9,997 bases of DNA. Source: Actinomycetes bacterium. Its GTDB lineage: Bacteria; Actinomycetota; Acidimicrobiia; Spongiisociales; UBA5794. Location of the stretch: positions 1 to 9,997 of the forward strand of contig JAMBLK010000140.1 in NCBI GenBank assembly GCA_023336855.1, written 5' to 3'. Shown here piece by piece: positions 1-5,686 of this stretch. The first letter of the stretch is position 1; every line of letters begins with the position of its first letter. The notes below the pieces were generated by a model. That model was not told the DNA's origin and made no database searches. It saw nothing but the letters and a program-made list of their open reading frames with translations. Both the position numbers and the translations under genes were made by a program.

Positions 1-45
1 GGACTTCTAATCCGCAGGTTGCACGTTCGAGTCGTGCCGGGGGTG
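1..45 (+). tRNA. tRNA-Arg (anticodon UCU), 3' part only
   Basis: The window opens inside a tRNA gene. The anticodon loop reads CTTCTAA at 4-10, giving anticodon TCT at 6-8 for arginine AGA/AGG codons. Three bases of the 5' anticodon stem are visible (1-3) and they pair with 11-13. The T arm is complete: GCACG (21-25), loop TTCGAGT (26-32), CGTGC (33-37). The 3' acceptor strand is 38-44 with discriminator G45. No CCA is encoded after it (46-48 is CGC), so the CCA end would have to be added by the nucleotidyltransferase. The D arm and 5' acceptor strand lie outside the window, so acceptor pairing cannot be tested. Confidence 0.85.
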
Positions 46-65
46 CGCATTGTTGCCCATGCGCA
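44..65. other. Short inverted repeat directly after tRNA-Arg
   Basis: TGCGCAT (44-50) and ATGCGCA (59-65) are perfectly complementary over 7 bp around an 8-base loop. The repeat begins at the last acceptor bases of tRNA-Arg. No T-run follows, so it is a weak terminator candidate and may instead be a processing signal or chance. The rest of the 46-118 spacer holds no gene. Confidence 0.3.
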
Positions 66-119
66 TCGCTACGATTAGTGACCGCAAGCGAGATGCGACA
101 ACCGCACGTCGCGAGCATG

Positions 120-196
120 GTGGCCGTAGCTCAGCCTGGTAGAGCGCCTGGTTGTGGTCCAGGAGGTCGCGGGTTCGAACCCCGTCGGCCACCCCA
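120..196 (+). tRNA. tRNA-His (anticodon GUG)
   Basis: A full cloverleaf can be drawn. Acceptor GTGGCCG (120-126) pairs with CGGCCAC (186-192). The anticodon stem CCTGG (147-151) pairs with CCAGG (159-163) around loop TTGTGGT, with anticodon GTG at 154-156. The T loop is TTCGAAC. The base before position 1 is G119 and the discriminator is C193. This is the G(-1):C73 pair that histidyl-tRNA synthetase recognises, so the mature tRNA probably starts at 119. CCA is encoded at 194-196, unlike in the tRNA-Arg upstream. The tig start codon lies only 33 bases downstream and I see no terminator between them, so read-through from this tRNA into tig is possible. Confidence 0.96.
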
Positions 197-229
197 ATTC
201 GTCCTTCCCCCACTAACGATGGAGAGATA

Positions 230-1627
230 GTGCACACTGAGGTCAGCGAGACGGGCCGCTTCGAGCGGACCCTGACGATCCAGCTCGAAGAGTCCGAACT
301 CGAAGCTGCAAAGACGAAGGCGGCACGCAAACTCTCCGGGGAGATGAAGATCAAGGGCTTCCGTCCGGGCAAGGCGCCCCGGGCGATCGTCGAACGGATG
401 GTCGGTGCGGACCATCTCCGATCGGAGGCGATCGAGGAAGCCATCCCCCAGACGGTGAACGCAGCGATCGACGAAAGCGGGCTCGACCCTGCGACGATCC
501 CATCGGTCTCCGACATCAGGGATCGTGAAGAAGGCGGCGTCGAAGTGGACGTTCTGGTCACTCTGTGGCCGGTGCTCGACGCAATTCCGGATTTCGACGG
601 ACGTACGATCGAGATCGAACCCCCGGTCGTTTCGCAAGAGGAGGTCGATCACCAACTCGACGCACTCCGAAACCAGTTCGCCGACCTCGAAGACGTCGAC
701 CGCGCAGCGGAGGAGGGCGACTTCGTGACTATCGATGTCTCGGCTCTCGCCGACGGCGTGGAGATCGAGCAGGCAGCGGCGAACGACCTTCTGTATGAGA
801 TCGGCTCGCGATCGTTCTTCCCTGGTCTCGACGAGATTCTCGCCGGTGCCGGTGTCGGCGATATCGTGGAAGGCGAAGGCACGCTGCCGGACGGGTTCAC
901 CAGCGACGGTGATCAGGACGTCACGCTGCGAGCCCTCGTCAAAGAGGTCAAGGCGAAGCAACTCCCCGAACTCACCGATGAATTCGTGTCGGACGTCACA
1001 GAATTCGAGACGGCCGACGAACTCCTCGAGATGATCGACAAGAATCTCCGGGGCTACAAAGTCGAGGCCGCTCGCACAGCGTTCCAGGAGCAGGCCGTGG
1101 AACAGCTTGTCGCCGACGTCGACCTCGAACTGCCGCAGGCGCTCGTCGACGCCGAGGCAGAAGCACGAGTCCGCAACCTCCTCGCTCGTCTCGAGTCCGA
1201 CAAGATCGGATTCGAGGACTACCTGCGGATCATCGGACGGGATCAGGTCGGATTCGTCGAAGACGTCAAAGTCCAGGCGACGTCTGCGCTTGCCACGCGA
1301 GTCGTACTCGACAGCATCATCGCAATCGAAGACATCGAAGTGACCGACGAGGACTTCCGCGAGGCGCTCGAGTCGATTGCCGCCGGTTCGGAAATGGACG
1401 TGGATGAATTGGAGAAGATGTTGGAGGAGAGTGGTCAAGTTGAGTCACTCACCGGTGATATCCTCAGACGGAAGGCGCACGACCGGATCGCCGATGCGGC
1501 GGTCGCTGTCGATGCCGAAGGGAACACGATCGACCTGACTCCGGTTGCGGTCGACGAAGAAGACGACGATGACACCAACGGGGACGATGGCCAGGGCGAA
1601 GAATCGTCCCCAGAAATCGAGGAGTGA
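230..1627 (+). CDS. tig: Trigger factor, ribosome-associated chaperone and peptidyl-prolyl isomerase
   Basis: Trigger factor binds the ribosome near the exit tunnel and shields nascent chains. The product is 465 residues, against about 430 in E. coli. The ribosome-docking signature GFRPGKAP is at residues 43-50, in the N-terminal domain. An FKBP-like isomerase domain occupies about residues 160-243. The helical C-terminal chaperone region follows, up to about 440. The GTG start at 230 is chosen because GGAG at 221-224 lies 5 bases upstream and the reading starts right where homology is expected. Longer readings would begin inside tRNA-His. The last 25 or so residues are strongly acidic (about 14 Asp/Glu) and account for the extra length. 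The stop is separated by one base from the clpP start, so translational coupling is likely. Confidence 0.96.
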   Translation: MHTEVSETGRFERTLTIQLEESELEAAKTKAARKLSGEMKIKGFRPGKAPRAIVERMVGADHLRSEAIEEAIPQTVNAAIDESGLDPATIPSVSDIRDREEGGVEVDVLVTLWPVLDAIPDFDGRTIEIEPPVVSQEEVDHQLDALRNQFADLEDVDRAAEEGDFVTIDVSALADGVEIEQAAANDLLYEIGSRSFFPGLDEILAGAGVGDIVEGEGTLPDGFTSDGDQDVTLRALVKEVKAKQLPELTDEFVSDVTEFETADELLEMIDKNLRGYKVEAARTAFQEQAVEQLVADVDLELPQALVDAEAEARVRNLLARLESDKIGFEDYLRIIGRDQVGFVEDVKVQATSALATRVVLDSIIAIEDIEVTDEDFREALESIAAGSEMDVDELEKMLEESGQVESLTGDILRRKAHDRIADAAVAVDAEGNTIDLTPVAVDEEDDDDTNGDDGQGEESSPEIEE

Positions 1628-1628
1628 G

Positions 1629-2237
1629 ATGAGCTACCTAGTTCCCACCGTTGTAGAACAGACCCCCAGAGGCGAGCGGGCATTCGACATTTACAGCCGG
1701 CTTCTCAAGGACCGCATCGTCTTCCTCGGGACTCCGATCGATGACGGAGTCGCCAACATCATCATGGCGCAGTTGCTACACCTCGAAGGCGAGGATCCTG
1801 ACAAGGACATCGCCCTCTACATCAACTCACCCGGAGGCTCCACCTACGCCCTGATGGCGATCTACGACACGATGCAGTTCATCAAGCCGGATGTGGCTAC
1901 CTACTGCATGGGTCTCGCAGCATCGGCAGCCGCCGTGCTGCTCGCCGGAGGCAAGAAGGGCAAGCGGTTCGCCCTCCCTCACTCGCGCGTGATGGTGCAC
2001 CAGCCCCACGTGTCGGGAGTCGGAGGCCAAGCAACCGACATCGAGATCCACGCCAAGGAGATCCTGAAGACACGCGAAGAGATCAACGAGATCCTCTCCC
2101 TTCACACCGGGCGCCCCCTCGAGACGATCTCGAACGACACGGACAGAGACTTCTGGCTCAGCGCGGAGGAAGCTGTCGAGTACGGTGCTATCGACGCGGT
2201 GCTGAGAAGCCGCACGCTCGAAGCCGTCGAAGGGTAG
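1629..2237 (+). CDS. clpP: ATP-dependent Clp protease proteolytic subunit
   Basis: This is the serine peptidase that forms the 14-subunit degradation chamber and is fed by ClpX. The product is 202 residues. The catalytic triad is readable: Ser99 in GLAASAAA, His124 in MVHQP, and Asp174 in DTDRDFW. The oligomerisation and oxyanion-hole region NSPGGS is at residues 66-71. The ATG at 1629 is one base after the tig stop. Its Shine-Dalgarno sequence GAGGAG (1619-1624) sits inside the tig 3' end, which supports this start over upstream in-frame codons within tig. The handle region GQATDIEIHA resembles the E. coli type. Only one clpP copy is present here, whereas many Actinobacteria carry two adjacent copies. 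Confidence 0.97.
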   Translation: MSYLVPTVVEQTPRGERAFDIYSRLLKDRIVFLGTPIDDGVANIIMAQLLHLEGEDPDKDIALYINSPGGSTYALMAIYDTMQFIKPDVATYCMGLAASAAAVLLAGGKKGKRFALPHSRVMVHQPHVSGVGGQATDIEIHAKEILKTREEINEILSLHTGRPLETISNDTDRDFWLSAEEAVEYGAIDAVLRSRTLEAVEG

Positions 2238-2249
2238 GGAGGGCCACAC

Positions 2250-3524
2250 GTGGCCAAATACGAGGGAGCCGAACTCCTCAAGTGCAGTTTCTGTGGCAAG
2301 TCGCAGAAGCAGGTCAAGAAGCTCATCGCCGGGCCCGGCGTCTACATCTGTGACGAGTGCGTCGACCTCTGCAACGAGATCATCGACGAGGAACTCACCG
2401 AGACCGAGGAGGTGTCCTTCTCGGAGCTTCCGAAGCCTCACGAGATCTTCGATTTCCTCGCTCAGTACGTCATCGGTCAGGACAAGGCGAAGAAGATCCT
2501 GGCCGTGGCCGTCTACAACCACTACAAGCGGGTGCGCGCCGGGCAGAGGATGACCGACGAGGACGTCGAACTCCAGAAGTCCAATATCCTGATGGTCGGC
2601 CCCACGGGGACCGGCAAGACGCTCATGGCCCAGACCCTGGCCCGCCTCTTGAACGTCCCGTTCGCCATCGCCGACGCCACAGCGCTCACCGAGGCCGGCT
2701 ACGTGGGCGAGGACGTCGAGAACATCCTCCTCAAACTGATTCAGGCCGCCGACTTCGACATCAAGCGTGCCGAGACCGGGATCATCTACATCGACGAGAT
2801 CGACAAGGTCGCCCGCAAGGCTGAGAATCCGTCGATCACTCGTGATGTCTCCGGTGAAGGTGTCCAGCAGGCTCTGTTGAAGATCCTCGAAGGAACGCAA
2901 GCCTCCGTGCCGCCGCAGGGCGGACGGAAGCATCCGCACCAGGAGTTCCTCCAGATCGACACCACCAACATGCTGTTCCTCTGCGGCGGGGCATTCGCCG
3001 GCCTCGAGGAAGTCATCCAGAAGCGGATCGGCAACAGCTCCGTCGGATTCGGCGCCGAGGTCCACGCGGTTGACGGCCGCAGGCCTGCCGAGTTGCTCAG
3101 CGAGGTGCTCCCGGAAGACCTGCTCGGCTACGGCCTCATCCCTGAGTTCATCGGACGCCTCCCGGTCATCGCCACCGTTGACGACCTTGATATCGAGGAC
3201 CTCGTTCACGTACTGACGCAGCCGAAGAACGCCCTCGTCAAGCAGTACGAGAAGTTCTTCGAGATGGATGGTGTCGAACTCCTCGTCACCGACGAAGCGT
3301 TGCGCGCGATCGCCGAACAGGCGATGAACAGGGGCACCGGTGCTCGCGGCCTTCGGGCGATCATGGAAGAGGTTCTGCTCGACACGATGTACGAGCTTCC
3401 TGCCAGATCAGATATCGCGCAGGTCGTCATCGACGAGCAGGTCGTCCGGGAACGGGTGAACCCGACGTTGGTTCCCATCACCGAACTTGCTTCGACCGAC
3501 ATGCCCGAAGAACGCTCGGCCTGA
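2250..3524 (+). CDS. clpX: ATP-dependent Clp protease ATP-binding subunit ClpX
   Basis: ClpX is the AAA+ hexamer that recognises, unfolds and threads substrates into ClpP. The product is 424 residues, the same as in E. coli. The N-terminal zinc-binding domain has Cys12, Cys15, Cys34 and Cys37. Walker A GPTGTGKT is at 117-124 and the pore-1 loop GYVG at 150-153. Walker B IIYIDEID is at 178-185 and the RKH pore loop at 226-228. The arginine-finger segment GLIPEFIGRLPV is at 295-306 (Arg303) and sensor 2 GARGLR at 364-369. The ClpP-docking tripeptide is VGF at 265-267, where E. coli has IGF; this is a conservative change. The GTG start at 2250 is preceded by GGGAGGG (2237-2243) with a 6-base spacer, 12 bases after the clpP stop. 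Confidence 0.98.
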   Translation: MAKYEGAELLKCSFCGKSQKQVKKLIAGPGVYICDECVDLCNEIIDEELTETEEVSFSELPKPHEIFDFLAQYVIGQDKAKKILAVAVYNHYKRVRAGQRMTDEDVELQKSNILMVGPTGTGKTLMAQTLARLLNVPFAIADATALTEAGYVGEDVENILLKLIQAADFDIKRAETGIIYIDEIDKVARKAENPSITRDVSGEGVQQALLKILEGTQASVPPQGGRKHPHQEFLQIDTTNMLFLCGGAFAGLEEVIQKRIGNSSVGFGAEVHAVDGRRPAELLSEVLPEDLLGYGLIPEFIGRLPVIATVDDLDIEDLVHVLTQPKNALVKQYEKFFEMDGVELLVTDEALRAIAEQAMNRGTGARGLRAIMEEVLLDTMYELPARSDIAQVVIDEQVVRERVNPTLVPITELASTDMPEERSA

Positions 3525-3534
3525 GTCGGGCGAA

Positions 3535-4200
3535 ATGGGACGCTGGCAACGGAACGCCAAGGTGGCGTTCATCGGTTCTCACGGCATACGCAAAACCACC
3601 GCGGCCCACGGGTTCGCCAACGCCATGCAACGGGCCGGTCGCTCAGTCGAATACGGCCGGGAGGTTGTGAGAGACAACCCTCTCGGTATCAATGAGGGAG
3701 CCACGGGAGAGGCACAACTCTGGGTGCTTGTTTCCCAGATCCGCCAGGAGCTCACCCTTGCGCCGAAGGCCGAGGTCCTCGTTCTCGATCGAGGCGTGAT
3801 GGACAACTACGCCTACTACCTACGGGCATGCGGCGGTGAAGATCGATTCGCCGTTGCACCGATGGTGGAGGAGTGGTCAAAGACCTACGACCTCGTCATC
3901 CGCCTCCACCCCGACGTCGATCTGTCATCGGATGGCGTGCGATCCACGTCGGATGAGTTCCGGGTGGAGATCGAACAGATCCTCGACGACCATCTCGAAG
4001 ATCTCATCGAGGGAGGACGCCTCATCGACATCCCGGCATCCGGGATCGGAGACGGCTACGACTGGTGGCCGATCGCAGAACGCCTGGCGGCCCTGGTCCA
4101 AGAACCCCTCTTCGCCGACGGAGTACCGCGACGCAAGAGCGTTCGCAAGCGCAGACCGTTGCGTTCAACCGACTCGCAGTTGACGTTTGGAGACGAGTAG
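3535..4200 (+). CDS. P-loop NTPase/kinase-like protein (AAA_28-like), function unknown
   Basis: I do not recognise a named gene. The 221-residue product starts with a hydrophobic strand and a Walker A-like motif, GSHGIRKTT (residues 14-22). Further on come a Walker B-like strand ending VLVLDRG (81-87, Asp85) and a YDLVIRL strand. An Arg-containing segment GVRSTSDEFR then resembles a lid. This layout matches small kinases related to thymidylate kinase, the NadR kinase domain and the AAA_28 group. The residue before the P-loop lysine is Arg19 instead of the usual Gly. The C-terminal tail is basic (RRKSVRKRRP). The ATG at 3535 is preferred over upstream in-frame TTG because it puts the P-loop near the N-terminus and lies 10 bases after clpX; its Shine-Dalgarno sequence is weak. 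Co-transcription with clpX is likely. A substrate or a role with Clp cannot be inferred. Confidence 0.85.
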   Translation: MGRWQRNAKVAFIGSHGIRKTTAAHGFANAMQRAGRSVEYGREVVRDNPLGINEGATGEAQLWVLVSQIRQELTLAPKAEVLVLDRGVMDNYAYYLRACGGEDRFAVAPMVEEWSKTYDLVIRLHPDVDLSSDGVRSTSDEFRVEIEQILDDHLEDLIEGGRLIDIPASGIGDGYDWWPIAERLAALVQEPLFADGVPRRKSVRKRRPLRSTDSQLTFGDE

Positions 4201-4257
4201 ATCAGTAGATCAGTAGATCAGAGCTGCTCTACTTGCTACTGCTCTACTGCTCTACTT
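4195..4257. terminator. Long imperfect hairpin between convergent genes, candidate bidirectional terminator
   Basis: Bases 4195-4216 pair with 4236-4257 in one register, with mismatches only at 4202:4250 and 4210:4242 and a G-T at the base. A 3 x 5 internal loop follows, then AGAG/CTCT (4220-4223 with 4227-4230) closing a 3-base loop. The stop codon of the P-loop gene (4198-4200) lies in the left arm and pairs exactly with the stop codon of the opposing gene (4252-4254). A pyrimidine-rich run follows on the + strand (4256-4269). The position between two converging genes fits a shared terminator. The run is not a pure T-tract, so efficiency is uncertain. Confidence 0.55.
4197..4220. repeat. 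Three exact tandem copies of GTAGATCA
   Basis: The unit GTAGATCA occurs at 4197-4204, 4205-4212 and 4213-4220 without a mismatch. The opposite arm of the hairpin, read on the - strand from 4255 to 4225, carries the related units GTAGAGCA, GTAGAGCA, GTAGCAA and GTAGAGCA. The hairpin is therefore made of iterated 8-base units on each side. The array begins within the last codons of the P-loop gene. Confidence 0.8.
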
Positions 4258-5460
4258 CTCTCTTCTTCCCGACTTCCAGACATGTGTGACACGGTCTGGA
4301 TCTCCCCACGGACCGTTGTCTTCGAGGGGGTTGAAATCGAGGGCGATCACGTCGGCGTCGTAGCCCTCTCTCAACTGGCCCGACCTCGGCGCCTGGGGTC
4401 CGAGTGTCAGCGGCCCGTTCGCCGTCGATGCCTCGATGGCTTCGAGAGCCGTCATCCCGGCATTCTGGAGGAAACGAACTTCGGCGCCGTTCTGCCCGTA
4501 CGACCCCGGGGTGAAGATGTCCGTCCCCATGGCGATCGTGACCCCGTTCGCGATGGCGATCTTCATGGCCTGGGAGTGGTGGTCGGCGACCATCACGCCC
4601 TTCTCATAGGCGTAGCGGGGGAGTGACGCCTCCATCTGAAGGAGTTGGTCCACGATGAACCGGGTCGGCACGTAGATCGTGCCGCGCTCTGCCATGAGTG
4701 CTGCCGTCTCCTCGTCGAGATATGACCCGTGCTCGATGGTCTGGCACCCAGCTTCGATAGCGGCTTTGATCCCGGGGAGTCCGTGGGTGTGGGCGGCCAC
4801 GTAGCGCTCGGCCCTCCCCGCCTCTTCCACGATCGCCCGGAGTTCTTCGTTCGAGAACTGCTGATGGATCGGGTGATCGATCTCAGACATGACACCGCCC
4901 GAGGCGCAGATCTTGATGACCTTGGCGTTCTTGCGGAGCTGCTTGCGGACCGCCTTGAGGCACGAGGGGACGCCGTCACAGATCTCGCCGAGCCACCGCT
5001 CAGAGCTCTCGATGAAGTCGAGGTCGAATGAGTGTCCGTCTGCGTGTCCGGCCGTCGTCGAGAGGATCCGCCCGGCACCGTAGATGTTGGGACCCCGGAC
5101 GCTGCCGTCGTTGATCGCCGATGCGAAGTCGAGTCCAAAGCCACCGACTTCGCGAGCACTCGTGACACCTCCATCCAGCGTATCGGCGGCATCGGCCGCC
5201 GCCCGGACGGCCATCTCCGCGATCGTGGTGTGCAGCGTGTCATGCATGTCGGTTGTCGTGAGACCGATGAAGTGGATGTGGGAGTCCCACAGACCGGGCA
5301 TGGCGACGGGCACTTCGGTTGCCATGACGTCGGGAGTTGGGGGAGCGTCAGATGACGGCCCGGAGAAAGCGATCATCCTCCCTTCCATGATCACCGTCCC
5401 GTTCTCAACGGGTTGGCCCCGCCCGGGGATCAGCAGGTCTGCGTTGATGCGTACGGTCAT
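4252..5460 (-). CDS. Metal-dependent amidohydrolase, dipeptidase/imidazolonepropionase-like
   Basis: The 402-residue product has the amidohydrolase TIM-barrel ligand set. HIH is at 61-63 after PGLWDS, and Lys183 in KVIKICASGGV is the probable carboxylated bridging lysine. His224 lies in AAHTHG, His244 in TIEHG, and Asp314 in MGTDI. The order and the ICASGGV segment fit the Xaa-Pro dipeptidase/carboxypeptidase-like branch of the family, often annotated as imidazolonepropionase-related. No signal peptide is visible, so it is probably cytoplasmic. The ATG at 5460 is preferred over a longer reading from 5556. GGAGG lies 6 bases upstream on the - strand, and residue 1 begins the usual small N-terminal beta domain (RINADLLIPG). 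It is transcribed against its neighbours and has its own upstream region. The substrate cannot be told from the sequence. Confidence 0.9.
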   Translation of the reverse strand: MTVRINADLLIPGRGQPVENGTVIMEGRMIAFSGPSSDAPPTPDVMATEVPVAMPGLWDSHIHFIGLTTTDMHDTLHTTIAEMAVRAAADAADTLDGGVTSAREVGGFGLDFASAINDGSVRGPNIYGAGRILSTTAGHADGHSFDLDFIESSERWLGEICDGVPSCLKAVRKQLRKNAKVIKICASGGVMSEIDHPIHQQFSNEELRAIVEEAGRAERYVAAHTHGLPGIKAAIEAGCQTIEHGSYLDEETAALMAERGTIYVPTRFIVDQLLQMEASLPRYAYEKGVMVADHHSQAMKIAIANGVTIAMGTDIFTPGSYGQNGAEVRFLQNAGMTALEAIEASTANGPLTLGPQAPRSGQLREGYDADVIALDFNPLEDNGPWGDPDRVTHVWKSGRREK

Positions 5461-5519
5461 CAGTGTCCTCCGTTGGGTCTCCAGTCCACGGTAGCGGCAG
5501 CGAGCGGTGCCTCGATCGT

Positions 5520-5558
5520 GTGTGTCTACATACACAACTGTTGTGAACGTAAGCACAA
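5520..5558. promoter_or_regulatory. Cluster of operator-like inverted repeats upstream of the amidohydrolase gene
   Basis: Three dyads lie side by side, 60-98 bases before the amidohydrolase start. The first is GTGT-N8-ACAC (5520-5535) with further symmetric bases inside. The second is ACAAC-T-GTTGT (5534-5544), perfect about one central base. The third is TTGTG-N8-CACAA (5541-5558). On the - strand a weak -10-like TATGTA falls within the first dyad, but no convincing -35 is at the right distance. A repressor or activator site for the amidohydrolase is plausible; no regulator gene is in the window. Confidence 0.35.
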
Positions 5559-5596
5559 ACGACGGTGACCGGGCCCGGCTCGGCTCCGTTCCGCGG

Positions 5597-5608
5597 GTGA
5601 CTAGTCAC
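5597..5608. promoter_or_regulatory. Perfect 12-bp palindrome GTGACTAGTCAC
   Basis: The sequence equals its own reverse complement over 12 bases. It lies in the middle of the divergent region, 23 bases before the candidate valS -35 element. A shorter perfect palindrome, CCGGGCCCGG, is nearby at 5569-5578. Either could bind a dimeric regulator. There is no direct evidence of function. Confidence 0.3.
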
Positions 5609-5630
5609 TCGAACCGGCAGACTTTGTGTC

Positions 5631-5659
5631 TCGACGGATACCGAGAGTGGTCGTATCTT
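5631..5659 (+). promoter_or_regulatory. Candidate sigma70-type promoter for valS
   Basis: TCGACG (5631-5636) matches four of six bases of the -35 consensus and TATCTT (5654-5659) matches four of six of the -10, with a 17-base spacer. Transcription would start near 5666 and give a leader of about 150 bases before valS. This is the best-placed pair I could find in the region, but it is a consensus match only. Confidence 0.4.
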
Positions 5660-5686
5660 GCATCACAGGCGGTAGGAAGCAAGCTC

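Noticed and set aside
50..78. Promoter for tRNA-His: TTGTTG (50-55), 17 bases, GATTAG (73-78)
   Set aside because: Only three of six matches at each element, and it overlaps a small inverted repeat. Too weak to annotate.
62..97. Hairpin CGCATCGCT (62-70) with AGCGAGATGCG (87-97) in the tRNA spacer
   Set aside because: Needs a 2-base bulge and a 16-base loop, with no T-run. Not distinguishable from chance in GC-rich DNA.
131..1438. Open frame of 435 codons on the - strand opposite tig, and similar long - strand frames at 1827-3209, 5776-7041 and 7222-8730
   Set aside because: They mirror well-supported + strand genes in high-GC DNA, have no recognisable domains and biased acidic/basic composition. 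They are shadows of the real genes.
4197..4255. CRISPR-like or replication-origin iterons at the GTAGATCA array
   Set aside because: The units are only 8 bases, have no spacers, and are arranged as one hairpin at a convergent gene end. No cas or replication genes are near.
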